Assembly (NCBI GenBank): GCA_050283925.1
Contig: JBNOAI010000003.1
Coordinates: forward strand, 62,001-126,000
Source: ZC4RG25 sp023428365
Lineage (GTDB): Bacteria; Pseudomonadota; Alphaproteobacteria; Rhizobiales; Hyphomicrobiaceae
DNA: 64,000 nt
Reading direction: 5' to 3'
Shown here piece by piece: positions 16,836-25,393 of this stretch. Under the pieces are notes generated by a model. It was given only the letters and a program-made list of their open reading frames with translations, was not told the origin of the DNA and searched no databases. A program made the position numbers and the translations under genes. Every line of letters begins with the position of its first letter. Position 1 is the first letter of the stretch.

Positions 16836-18971
16836 ATGACAGCCGCCCGCTCATCGGCCGAACCGCTGGGCTCAAACTCGGCCGAGACGCCGCCAATCGC
16901 CATGCAGCAGCCCGTTGTCACTCACTGGCATGGTAAAACCGTGAGCGACGTTTATGCTTGGCTGCGCGCCGACAATTGGCAGGAGGTGATGCGCGACCCT
17001 GCGATCCTGCCAGCCGACATCCGCACCCATCTGGAAGCTGAGAACGCGTACACCGAAGCCGTTCTCGCAGATACGAAGAACCTTCAGCAGAAGCTGTTCC
17101 AGGAGATGAAAGGGCGCATCAAGGAGGACGACAGCTCCGTGCCTGCACCCGATGGCCCCTGGGAATATTTCACCAGTTACGTGACGGGCGGACAGTACCC
17201 ACTCGTCTGCCGCCGTCCGCGTGGCGGCGGGCCGGAACAGGTTCTGCTCGACGGCAACAAGGAGGCCGAGGGCAAACCATACTGGCAGCTCGGCGGCGTC
17301 TCGCGCAGTCCGGATCACAGCCTTCTCGCCTACGCCGTAGACGATAAGGGGTCCGAGCTTTTCACTGTTCGCTTCCGCGATCTGGAGACCGGCCAAGATC
17401 TGCCCGACGTTATAGTCAACAGTCGCGGCGACATGGCCTGGGCCAACGACAACCGCACCCTGTTCTATGTTCAGCTCGACGAGAACCAGCGGCCGCGCAC
17501 GGTGCTGCGCCACACCCTCGGCACGCCAAGCGAACAGGATCCGATTGTCTATCACGAGCCGGATGCAGGCTTTTACGTCGGCCTTGTCACCACCCAGTCG
17601 CACAAGTTCATCGTCATCAACGCGCACGATCATCAGACGAGCGAGTGCCACCTCATCGATACCGATGCGCCGGACAAGCCGCTGCGCGTGGTTTCGCCTC
17701 GCCAGTTCGGCCACGAATACGGGATCGAACACCACGGCGATGACCTGATCATCACGACGAACTCGGCGGGTGCTGAGGATTTCCGCATCTGCACCGCGCC
17801 GGTCGATGCGCCCGCCATGGGTAATTGGCGCGAGCTGATTTCGCACAAGCCGGGCCGCCTCATCATCGAAACAGTGGCGTTCAAGGATCATCTCGTCCGT
17901 CTCGAACGCGAGGACGGCCTGCCGCGTGTCACCATCCGAAAGTTCTCGGACGGCAGCGAGCACGCCATCGCCTTCGACGAGGAGGCCTACTCGCTCGGCA
18001 TCATGCCCGGCTACGAGTACGACACCACTGTGCTGCGCTTCAATTATTCGTCGATGACGACGCCGGCGCAGATCTTCGACTACGACATGGAAACCCGCGC
18101 CCGCGACCTGCGCAAAATGCAGGAGGTGCCGAGCGGGCATAATCCGGCCGATTACGTCACCAAGCGGCTCTATGCTCCGGCAGCGGATGGCGAAACGGTT
18201 CCAATCAGCGTGCTCTACCACAAGGACACACCGCTCGACGGTAACGCCCCCCTGTTCCTCTACGGTTACGGCAGTTACGGCATTTCAATTCCGGCGAGTT
18301 TCTCGATCACGCGCCTGTCCCTGGCCGATCGCGGCTTCATTTTCGCGATCGCGCATATCCGCGGCGGCAAGGAAAAGGGCTATCGCTGGTACAAGCTCGG
18401 CAAGCACAAGATGAAGCGGAACACGTTCTCCGATTTCATCTCCGCCGGTGAGCACATGGTGACCAGCGGCTACACCCAGCGCGGCCGTATCGTCGCCAAT
18501 GGCGGATCGGCCGGCGGCATGCTGATGGGCGTGGTCGCGAATTGGGCTCCGGATCTGTTCCTCGGCATCATCGCCGACGTTCCGTTCGTCGACGTCCTCA
18601 ACACCATGCTCGACAAAGACCTGCCGCTGACGCCGCCCGAGTGGCCCGAGTGGGGCAATCCGATCGAATCCACGGAAGACTTCGAGATCATTCGATCCTA
18701 CAGCCCCTACGACAATGTCGAGGCCAAGCGTTACCCGCACATCTTCGCGTTTGGCGGTCTTACCGATCCGCGCGTCACTTACTGGGAACCCGCGAAGTGG
18801 GTGGCCAGGCTTCGCGAACTCAAGACCGATGACAACTTGCTGCTGCTGAAGATCAACATGGAAGCCGGCCACGGCGGTGCATCCGGCCGCTTCGAACAGC
18901 TCAAGGAAATCGCGGTCGACTACGCCTTTGCACTGAAAATCACGGGACTGGAGCAGCCGGCTACCGTCTAG
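16836..18971 (+). CDS. ptrB: oligopeptidase B (S9 prolyl oligopeptidase family)
   Basis: A 711-residue serine peptidase. An N-terminal beta-propeller spans roughly residues 80-430. The C-terminal alpha/beta hydrolase domain carries Ser558 in GGSAGGM, Asp644 in GLTDPRV and His679 in EAGHGG. Length and motifs match oligopeptidase B, which cuts after Arg/Lys in short peptides in the cytosol. It lies 72 bp after msrB on the same strand and may be co-transcribed. Confidence 0.93.
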   Translation: MTAARSSAEPLGSNSAETPPIAMQQPVVTHWHGKTVSDVYAWLRADNWQEVMRDPAILPADIRTHLEAENAYTEAVLADTKNLQQKLFQEMKGRIKEDDSSVPAPDGPWEYFTSYVTGGQYPLVCRRPRGGGPEQVLLDGNKEAEGKPYWQLGGVSRSPDHSLLAYAVDDKGSELFTVRFRDLETGQDLPDVIVNSRGDMAWANDNRTLFYVQLDENQRPRTVLRHTLGTPSEQDPIVYHEPDAGFYVGLVTTQSHKFIVINAHDHQTSECHLIDTDAPDKPLRVVSPRQFGHEYGIEHHGDDLIITTNSAGAEDFRICTAPVDAPAMGNWRELISHKPGRLIIETVAFKDHLVRLEREDGLPRVTIRKFSDGSEHAIAFDEEAYSLGIMPGYEYDTTVLRFNYSSMTTPAQIFDYDMETRARDLRKMQEVPSGHNPADYVTKRLYAPAADGETVPISVLYHKDTPLDGNAPLFLYGYGSYGISIPASFSITRLSLADRGFIFAIAHIRGGKEKGYRWYKLGKHKMKRNTFSDFISAGEHMVTSGYTQRGRIVANGGSAGGMLMGVVANWAPDLFLGIIADVPFVDVLNTMLDKDLPLTPPEWPEWGNPIESTEDFEIIRSYSPYDNVEAKRYPHIFAFGGLTDPRVTYWEPAKWVARLRELKTDDNLLLLKINMEAGHGGASGRFEQLKEIAVDYAFALKITGLEQPATV

Positions 18972-18981
18972 AACCTCTGCT

Positions 18982-19019
18982 CGATCGACCGTCGCCGATA
19001 CCATCGCGGCGGTCGATCG
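18982..19019. terminator. long hairpin between convergent genes
   Basis: A 14-bp stem CGATCGACCGTCGC/GCGGCGGTCGATCG with one G-T pair and a 10-nt loop. There is no T-tract. It lies between ptrB (plus) and the small membrane gene (minus) and may act on both transcripts. Confidence 0.6.
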
Positions 19020-19026
19020 CAGCACG

Positions 19027-19206
19027 TCATTTGCTGCGCAACCGATTCCACAACAAGACGGCTGCGGCGACCGCCAAGAATACGGCGATGATGCTGCGCA
19101 CGCCAAAGTCCGAGAAAGCGCGAGGTGCAACGACGCCTCCGACGATCACGGTCAGACCGGCGGCAATGACCGCGATACCGACGACCTTACGGGTAAATGG
19201 GTCCAT
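19027..19206 (-). CDS. small two-helix membrane protein, 59 residues
   Basis: Direct translation gives 59 residues with two hydrophobic helices: VVGIAVIAAGLTVIVGGVV (residues 8-26) and IIAVFLAVAAAVLLW (39-53). The N-terminus is MDPFTRK and the end NRLRSK is basic. CAGGTAGCGACGGA stands just before the ATG. No family was recognised. The hairpin-like charge pattern suggests an inner-membrane protein. The function is unknown. Confidence 0.65.
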   Translation of the reverse strand: MDPFTRKVVGIAVIAAGLTVIVGGVVAPRAFSDFGVRSIIAVFLAVAAAVLLWNRLRSK

Positions 19207-19279
19207 TCCGTCGCTACCTGAGTTTTAGCCAGCGTTTTCGGGCACAGCGTCGCACACCACCAGACGCGCGAGGCGGAGA

Positions 19280-19720
19280 CTAATTGGCACCCACGCCACT
19301 TGCTGCGGCACGGGCATCGGAGCGGATCCGCTCCACCATCGAGGCAAAGCCGTTCGAACGCTGTGGGGTCAGATGTTCGTTCAACCCAAGTTCCGCCAGC
19401 ACGGGCCGAGCATCGGTGGCCACGATTTCATCCGGCGTCTTATCCTGATAGAGCGCGAACAGAATGGCGACCAGACCGCGAACGATATGCGCATCGCTGT
19501 CGCCATGGAAGTGCAGCCGCGGCTGAGCACCCGGCTGAGACGGCTCCAGGATCTCTGTCGCGAGCCAGACCTGACTGGCGCAGCCCCGCACCTTGTTGGC
19601 ATCGGTGCGCCGCGCCTCGTCTAATGGCGGCAGCTTCCGCCCGAGTTCGATGACATACCGATAACGATCCTCCCACTCATCGAGCAGGGCAAAATCAGAC
19701 TTGATCTCTGCAAGGGTCAT
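19280..19720 (-). CDS. sufE: SufE-family Fe-S cluster assembly protein
   Basis: A 146-residue SufE/CsdE-type sulfur acceptor. The active-site cysteine is Cys47 in KVRGCASQVW, and the start LAEIKSDFALLDEWEDRYRY is typical. It takes persulfide sulfur from a SufS-type desulfurase and stimulates it. No suf operon is adjacent, which is usual for stand-alone sufE in this order. Confidence 0.93.
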   Translation of the reverse strand: MTLAEIKSDFALLDEWEDRYRYVIELGRKLPPLDEARRTDANKVRGCASQVWLATEILEPSQPGAQPRLHFHGDSDAHIVRGLVAILFALYQDKTPDEIVATDARPVLAELGLNEHLTPQRSNGFASMVERIRSDARAAASGVGAN

Positions 19721-19925
19721 TCAAACTCCCCGCTGGCGCGGTCACACCGGCACAGCACCTTCGCTCATTTCACATAGGCAGGCAGCTAATGGCCTTGCAA
19801 GCCCATGCCGCGCGGCAAAATCGAGCGTTTCCGCCAGTTCGTTCAGGCCATATTAACGGTCCCCTCCTGATAGTGAACGCCGGGATCAACCAACAGCCTT
19901 TGAGGTCCAAACCGGGGTCGAAGCC

Positions 19926-20612
19926 ATGCTGCCGCGGCGGGCGAAAATTGTCGTATGCGCTTGCGCTGCAGCCTGCGCTGCCGTGTGGTGGAACGTGATG
20001 TACCTACAGCAGGGCACGCGATCCGACTTGGCCTCTCGCATGCAACGGCTCGGCGAAACCCAGCCCCGGCCGTCGAGCTTCAGCGGTGGTGCAGAGGTGC
20101 GCCTGGGACAATTCGAGTCCGTACCCGCCGCCGCTCAACCTGCCCAACAGCCCGTGACCGCTGCCGGTCTTGACCCCGACGTCGTACGCGCGGTGCAGCG
20201 CGAGCTGGCTCAGCGCGGCTATTCCCCCGGCCACGGTGATGGGTCCGCGCATTCGATCACACGCGCCGCCGTCATGGCCTACGAGCATGATCACGGCCTG
20301 CCGCTGACCGGTGAGCCCTCCGAAGCTCTGCTGAAGTCCATCCTGTTCGGCCTGCCCGCGACCGGCGGCACGCCGTCTGTCCCACCTTCGGTCCCGGCCA
20401 CCGAAATCATCCGCACGGTGCAGCAGTCTCTCGCCACGCTCGGATATGGCGTGCGCAGTGTCGATGGCCTACTCGGTGAAGAAACCACCCGCGCCATTCG
20501 CAGATTCGAGCAGAAGCAGGGTCTGCCACAGACTGGGCGGATTTCCGGCCCTCTGCTCGTTAAGTTGAGCGATGCGGCAAACCGACAACAGCGTAAGCCG
20601 CTGACCAATTGA
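19926..20612 (+). CDS. membrane-anchored protein with two peptidoglycan-binding domains
   Basis: A 228-residue protein. Residues 7-25 form one membrane helix (IVVCACAAACAAVWWNVMY). Two PG_binding_1-type repeats follow: about 78-140 (VVRAVQRELAQRGYSPGHGDG) and 158-218 (IIRTVQQSLATLGYG). The ends are linked by a Pro/Ala-rich stretch. It probably anchors at the inner membrane and binds peptidoglycan in the periplasm; no catalytic domain is present. Confidence 0.85.
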   Translation: MLPRRAKIVVCACAAACAAVWWNVMYLQQGTRSDLASRMQRLGETQPRPSSFSGGAEVRLGQFESVPAAAQPAQQPVTAAGLDPDVVRAVQRELAQRGYSPGHGDGSAHSITRAAVMAYEHDHGLPLTGEPSEALLKSILFGLPATGGTPSVPPSVPATEIIRTVQQSLATLGYGVRSVDGLLGEETTRAIRRFEQKQGLPQTGRISGPLLVKLSDAANRQQRKPLTN

Positions 20613-20653
20613 TCGCACTTGCGCATCCCGCCTGCGCCTTCTAGCAAGACCCG

Positions 20654-21013
20654 ATGCGTCTCAAGGCTGAAATCTGGATCAAAGCTTATCTTCGCGCCTG
20701 TAATGGCCGCGGCGTGCCTGCCGCCGTGGTGCGGCACGGCGATGACGATGCCGGCGCGATTTTCATAAAGATCAATAGGTTAGATGGGACTGCACGGCTA
20801 TTCGGCCCGGCCCCGGCTGGTTTCGACGAAGGGCAGTTGGAGCGTCAGTGGGTGGCACATCTCGATACCCCCGAAACGCGCGAAGCCGATGTCGATGCCT
20901 ACCTCGACCGGCAGTTCGAGTTCGATCCGGACCTCTGGCTGATCGAACTGGAGGACAGGCAAGGACGCCATTTCCTAGAGCCCTGGATGGCGTCGGCGCG
21001 CAATCGCGACTGA
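20654..21013 (+). CDS. DUF1491 family protein
   Basis: A 119-residue protein matching the DUF1491 pattern: MRLKAEIWIKAYLRAC at the start, GAIFIKINRLDG in the middle, then FDPDLWLIELED. This family is confined mainly to alphaproteobacteria and has no assigned function. It starts 41 bp after the peptidoglycan-binding gene. Confidence 0.85.
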   Translation: MRLKAEIWIKAYLRACNGRGVPAAVVRHGDDDAGAIFIKINRLDGTARLFGPAPAGFDEGQLERQWVAHLDTPETREADVDAYLDRQFEFDPDLWLIELEDRQGRHFLEPWMASARNRD

Positions 21014-21131
21014 TCGCTGTTAACCACTATTTAACCAGAGTCAGATCGTGCTAAGGCACAAGCCCGTTTGCATCGCGTGCCTGCGTCCTCAACTCAGGGG
21101 GTGCCGCATCGCCGGCATAAGCATTTCGACT

Positions 21132-21314
21132 ATGGCTACGATCATTCCTTTGAGCGCCAGCAGAACGGAGCGGTCCGCGACGCCGGCCCGCCCGCAGCAA
21201 AGCGCTGAAATCGTGATTTTCCCCGGCATTCGGTATGCGCGGATCCCGAATAGCGAACCCGTCGTTCAGGCCGCCGCCAACGGCGAGCGCGATCGGCTGG
21301 TCCTGCCCGACTGA
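21132..21314 (+). CDS. small conserved hypothetical protein
   Basis: A 60-residue protein beginning MATIIPLSAS and containing EIVIFPGIRYAR near the middle. A short motif of this kind (xILFFxGVRYxR) recurs in small proteins of Bradyrhizobium relatives, from memory. The start is chosen as the ATG that leaves this core intact; the ribosome site is weak. The function is unknown. Confidence 0.6.
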   Translation: MATIIPLSASRTERSATPARPQQSAEIVIFPGIRYARIPNSEPVVQAAANGERDRLVLPD

Positions 21315-21333
21315 GCTCCGGATTGATAAGACC

Positions 21334-21918
21334 TTACGATGAGGCAGGCTTGGCCATGGGCGCACAGCTTGCCCGTCTCAGCGCAGCCTCCGTTTCGGCG
21401 CGGAAGCTTTCACCTTTCAACGGCGCCCGGATCATCATAAGACCGCTCGCAGCCGGAACCCGTACCGTCGTCAGACGCGCTGACCCGACGCGCGGATCAG
21501 CCGGAAGAATTGCATCGCTGTCGCCCGCAATCAGCATCGCGTTGATCTCCAACGGCCGCTGGTCCTGCCCGGGCATAAAGTAAAAGTTTTCCCCAGCAGG
21601 CGAATAGAGAGACAGCGTCCAGCCACTCCCCGGCAGTACGGCGCGAACGACGACTGGCGTGTTCCTGACGTCGTAGCTGCACAGGCCGAACACCATATCG
21701 GCTTCCTGATAAGGCAGAAGCTGCGACTGCGGTGTCGGCACGCCCGTAACCAACATACTATTCTGAGGCAGGTGCTCGGCAAGTCGCTGCACAATCCCGG
21801 CCCCGGCGAAATACGGCGTCGCCAGCGTCACGACGATGTGCACGATGCCGGCAGCAACGAGACCGCACAACACTGTCCGCACCAATCCGATATCCAGCCA
21901 GCGCCCGCTCATCGGCAA
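21334..21918 (-). CDS. DUF1254 domain membrane-anchored protein
   Basis: A 194-residue protein with one N-terminal membrane helix (about residues 13-32) and a DUF1254-like periplasmic part (NSMLVTGVPTPQSQLLPYQ, then PGSGWTLSLYSPAGENFYF). It overlaps the upstream DUF1214 gene by 10 bp, which implies a joint role. The pair beside a class A penicillin-binding protein suggests an envelope function; no activity is established. Confidence 0.8.
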   Translation of the reverse strand: MPMSGRWLDIGLVRTVLCGLVAAGIVHIVVTLATPYFAGAGIVQRLAEHLPQNSMLVTGVPTPQSQLLPYQEADMVFGLCSYDVRNTPVVVRAVLPGSGWTLSLYSPAGENFYFMPGQDQRPLEINAMLIAGDSDAILPADPRVGSARLTTVRVPAASGLMMIRAPLKGESFRAETEAALRRASCAPMAKPASS

Positions 21919-22553
21919 GCCACCTTTCGAATTTCGGGAAGAACGCTTTCGGCAGCCTCGTCGAAGTTGTCAGAGACTTCCAGCAGCGTGAGCATCAGTG
22001 ATAGCCGGCCTGCGCCAGCCGTCGGCAGCCAATTACCCGGCCGGGCATCGCGAGACAACGAAACGAGGAAACTGCCATCGCCGCTTCGAGCAATCGTGCT
22101 TGAGTTGAAGGAATGGCGCTCCGCAGCATTGGGAATGAGACGTCCCTGATCGTCGTAGACCGACAGGCTCCACCAGCCATCGTGCAGCGCATTGCCCTCG
22201 ATGACATAGTCACAACTGGAATGCAGCCGTTGCCCAGTGTCGTCAGTGCGCGCCTCGAATGTCCGTGCGACGTTGCCGCTGATCGGCAAGCTGCCATGCC
22301 GGATCGTGCGCGCCCGGGTGTAAGGATCGGCGCCAACCGTCCCTGCGGCGGACCATGATACCCAGGGTCCGACCTTCGCCGTGGTCAGGCTGGAGCCCAT
22401 CTCGATCATGTACCAGCTCGTGCCAATCCCGCCGAGAAGGGCGATGCCGGCGAATAATCCGAGATTACCGACGAAAGCCAACAGCCGAGTGGCAACAGCG
22501 CGGACAGCGCCGAAACGCGACACTTGATCAGGCGTGTGCGAAAGGGTGGCCAC
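21909..22553 (-). CDS. DUF1214 domain membrane-anchored protein
   Basis: A 214-residue protein with a membrane helix at about residues 24-46 and a DUF1214-like domain (GWWSLSVYDDQGRLIPNAAE, later GNWLPTAGAGRLSLMLTL). It is the partner of the DUF1254 protein encoded just downstream with a 10-bp overlap, and it starts 2 bp after the penicillin-binding protein gene on the same strand. The three genes form a likely operon. Confidence 0.82.
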   Translation of the reverse strand: MATLSHTPDQVSRFGAVRAVATRLLAFVGNLGLFAGIALLGGIGTSWYMIEMGSSLTTAKVGPWVSWSAAGTVGADPYTRARTIRHGSLPISGNVARTFEARTDDTGQRLHSSCDYVIEGNALHDGWWSLSVYDDQGRLIPNAAERHSFNSSTIARSGDGSFLVSLSRDARPGNWLPTAGAGRLSLMLTLLEVSDNFDEAAESVLPEIRKVACR

Positions 22554-22555
22554 GT

Positions 22556-24802
22556 TCAGCGCTGCGCCCCTGCGCCGGTTCTCAGGTGATCGGAAACCTC
22601 CGCGCGCCGATCCGGCGTCAGCGAAGCCGGAGAGGCCCGCTCGGGCGCCCTATTGCGATCCGGCTGCTCGTCGGTCGTGCCGGTTGCCTTGCGAAGCGAT
22701 TGCACGATCTTCTTGAGCGCATCACGCGTCTGATCCGGCATCATCGCGGATGACCGGCCACGGCCGCCAGGCTGTGCCGCCAGGACACCCTCGCTGCGCC
22801 GCAGTTCCGCGAGACGCTGTTGCTCGGCGACCTGCACAGGATGCACCGGCAGTCCCGGAATCGGCGGGATATTCTTATCCGTGTGAGCGACCGCCATGAA
22901 TGCCTGCCAGACGGGGGAGGCCATCTGGCCACCGGTCGTGCCGTTGGCCATAGGCCGATTGTCGTCGTTGCCGATCCAGACGCTGCCGACGTACTTTCCA
23001 GTGAACCCGACGAACCAGATATCCTTCGGTCCCGTACTCGTGCCGGTCTTGCCAACGGAATACGTGAAGTCGAGCGCTGCCCGCTGCCCGGTTCCTTCCG
23101 TGACGACCTTCTGCATCATCTGATTCATCTGTTCCGCAACCCGGCGTTCCACGATCTGCGGCGCGGGCGGTTCATCGCGCTCGCGGCTGTAGACCAGATC
23201 GCCGTTGGCGGTGAACACTTCGGTGATCGCGTACGGCGTCGCGCGCTTGCCGCCATTCGCGAAGGTGGCAATGCCACCGGTATGCTCGAGCGGCGAGATG
23301 CCGTAGTCCCCGAGCGCCATCGAACACGTGCGCTTGATTCCGGAAATGCCGAGCCGCTCGGTCAATTCGATCACTTTCTCGCGCCCGACGGCAAACGAAA
23401 GCTCTGCCGCGATTGTATTGTACGACTTGGCAAGGGCCATCCACAGCGGCATCCGGGCGCCTGTCCCGTGGCTCCCGCCATAGTTCTGAGGGTGCCAGTT
23501 GCCGCAAGCCCGCGAGGCGTCACGCACGATCGTGTCCGGACGATAGCCATTCTCGAGTGCAGAGGCATAAACGTAGACTTTGAACGAGGAACCGGGTTGC
23601 CGGCGCGCCTTGGTCGCCCTGTTGAACTGGCTCTCACCATAATCCACGCCACCGACAAGCACGCGGACAGCGCCATCTGTCTCCATCGCGACGAGCGCAC
23701 CGGAGTCGGCGCGCATGCTGCGGCCGCGCTGCCGGATCGTCGAAACCAGCGCCTGCTCGCCAGCTCGCTGCAACGACAAATCAATGGTCGTCTTCGCGGT
23801 GATGGTGAAGTGCCCCTTGCCTTCCATCAGCCGCTGAATTTCGTCGTAGGCGTAGTCAAGAAACCAATCAGGGCTCGCTGTCTGGCGGGTTTCAACGATA
23901 CGTGCAGGTGCTAGACGCGCGTGATGAACCTGACCGGCGGTATAAAAACCGGCCTCGACAAGGTTATTCAGCACCACGTTGGCGCGGGCGCGCGCTGCTG
24001 CAAGATCGATGTGCGGGGCGTACTTGGTTGGCGCCTTATAGAGTCCGGCCAGAATGGCCGCTTCGGCCATATTGATCTCGCGCACCGACTTGCCGAAATA
24101 GAACTGGGATGCAGCCTCGACGCCAAATGCACCGCCGCCCATGTAGGCACGATCGAGGTATAATTTCAGGATCTCGTTCTTGGTGAGCCGCGACTCCAGC
24201 CAAACAGCCAGGAACGCTTCCTTGATCTTGCGCTGCAGCGAGCGCTCCGAGGAGAGGAACAGATTCTTGGCGAGCTGCTGGCTCAGCGATGAGCCGCCCT
24301 GCACCACACCGCTGGCACGCAGGTTTTCGGACAGAGCACGCAAGGTGCCGATGACATCCAGTCCGAAGTGATCGTAGAAACGGCGATCCTCGGTCGCGAG
24401 TGTCGCCTTGATCATATAATCGGGAATTTCTTCCAGCGGCACGGCATCATCCAGATTGATGCCGCGCTTGCCGATTTCGTTACCGTCCTTGTCGAGAAAC
24501 TTGACGCTGTACTGTCCCGTCGTCAGCCACTTGCCGTCCTCGACCTCATGGAACGCGGGGATAGCCAGGCCATAAAGCACGACCAGACCACCGACACCCA
24601 GCGTCAGCCCTTCGGACGCCGCCTCGTTCAGCAGTCGCTTGAATCCGGTCAGGCGAAAGCGGGCAAAGAAGCTCGACAGCGCGTCATAGCCGCTCTTGAT
24701 CCGCTCCCAGGTCTCAGCCAGAGTGGAATCGATCCATGCATCGATCCCCAGCCAGTTGATGATCCGATCCCGGCCACCTTGTTTGAAGAACCAGTCGTTC
24801 AC
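22556..24802 (-). CDS. class A penicillin-binding protein (PBP1A-type)
   Basis: A 748-residue bifunctional cell-wall synthase starting with GTG. A membrane helix lies near residues 66-84. The GT51 glycosyltransferase domain has its catalytic Glu138 in ATEDRRFYDHFG, then GGSSLSQQLAKNLFLS. The transpeptidase domain has SSFK (Ser405, Lys408), SYN near residue 464 and KTGTS near 585. It polymerises and cross-links peptidoglycan in the periplasm. A Pro/Arg-rich tail follows residue 690. Confidence 0.93.
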   Translation of the reverse strand: MNDWFFKQGGRDRIINWLGIDAWIDSTLAETWERIKSGYDALSSFFARFRLTGFKRLLNEAASEGLTLGVGGLVVLYGLAIPAFHEVEDGKWLTTGQYSVKFLDKDGNEIGKRGINLDDAVPLEEIPDYMIKATLATEDRRFYDHFGLDVIGTLRALSENLRASGVVQGGSSLSQQLAKNLFLSSERSLQRKIKEAFLAVWLESRLTKNEILKLYLDRAYMGGGAFGVEAASQFYFGKSVREINMAEAAILAGLYKAPTKYAPHIDLAAARARANVVLNNLVEAGFYTAGQVHHARLAPARIVETRQTASPDWFLDYAYDEIQRLMEGKGHFTITAKTTIDLSLQRAGEQALVSTIRQRGRSMRADSGALVAMETDGAVRVLVGGVDYGESQFNRATKARRQPGSSFKVYVYASALENGYRPDTIVRDASRACGNWHPQNYGGSHGTGARMPLWMALAKSYNTIAAELSFAVGREKVIELTERLGISGIKRTCSMALGDYGISPLEHTGGIATFANGGKRATPYAITEVFTANGDLVYSRERDEPPAPQIVERRVAEQMNQMMQKVVTEGTGQRAALDFTYSVGKTGTSTGPKDIWFVGFTGKYVGSVWIGNDDNRPMANGTTGGQMASPVWQAFMAVAHTDKNIPPIPGLPVHPVQVAEQQRLAELRRSEGVLAAQPGGRGRSSAMMPDQTRDALKKIVQSLRKATGTTDEQPDRNRAPERASPASLTPDRRAEVSDHLRTGAGAQR

Positions 24803-24814
24803 ACTGAGTAAGCC

Positions 24815-25390
24815 TTGACTGCTGACAACCCGACAGAATCACCTGAAGCGGCGATCGCGGCGATTTTACCATCGCCCGATGATCGAACGCGAGAGGGCGA
24901 ATTGAATAACGCAGATCCTCCCTTCTGGAAGCGGAAATCCCTCGAAGAGATGACATCATCCGAGTGGGAATCGCTCTGCGACCGGTGCGGACGCTGTTGT
25001 CTCCTCAAGCTGGAGGACGAAGATACGGGCGAAATTTACCGGACCCGCCTTGCTTGCAGGTTACTCGACCTTGGCACTTGCCAGTGCTCCAACTACCCGG
25101 ATCGGCAAAAACACGTCTCCGACTGTGTCTCGATTACCCCTGAAGCTGCGCGAAATCTGCCCTGGTTGCCTGAAACTTGCGCCTACCGCCTTGTGGCTGA
25201 GGGGAGCGATCTGGCCTGGTGGCACTACCTCATCTCGGGAGATCCCAACACCGTGCATGAGGCTGGAATATCGGTGCGTGGCTGGGTGATCAGCGAGGAG
25301 CGTGCCCGCATCGACGCCATGGAGCGCTACATCATTCAGGATTGGGGCCGTCCCCGCCGCCATAAGCGCGCCCGAGCCGGAGCGCGCTGA
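24815..25390 (+). CDS. YcgN-family (UPF0260) cysteine cluster protein
   Basis: A 191-residue protein close to E. coli YcgN in layout: PFWKRKSLEEM, then SLCDRCGRCCLLKLEDEDTG, LDLGTCQCSNYPDR and LPETCAYRL. The many conserved cysteines suggest a metal or Fe-S site, not yet defined for the family. The TTG at 24815 is the outermost start; a TTG at 24902 after GAGAGGG would also keep the whole conserved region. The gene is divergent from the penicillin-binding protein with only 12 bp between them. Confidence 0.85.
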   Translation: MTADNPTESPEAAIAAILPSPDDRTREGELNNADPPFWKRKSLEEMTSSEWESLCDRCGRCCLLKLEDEDTGEIYRTRLACRLLDLGTCQCSNYPDRQKHVSDCVSITPEAARNLPWLPETCAYRLVAEGSDLAWWHYLISGDPNTVHEAGISVRGWVISEERARIDAMERYIIQDWGRPRRHKRARAGAR

Positions 25391-25393
25391 CCA

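Noticed and set aside
16872..18221. 449-codon minus frame across ptrB
   Set aside because: Shadow of oligopeptidase B; no ribosome site or recognisable domain.
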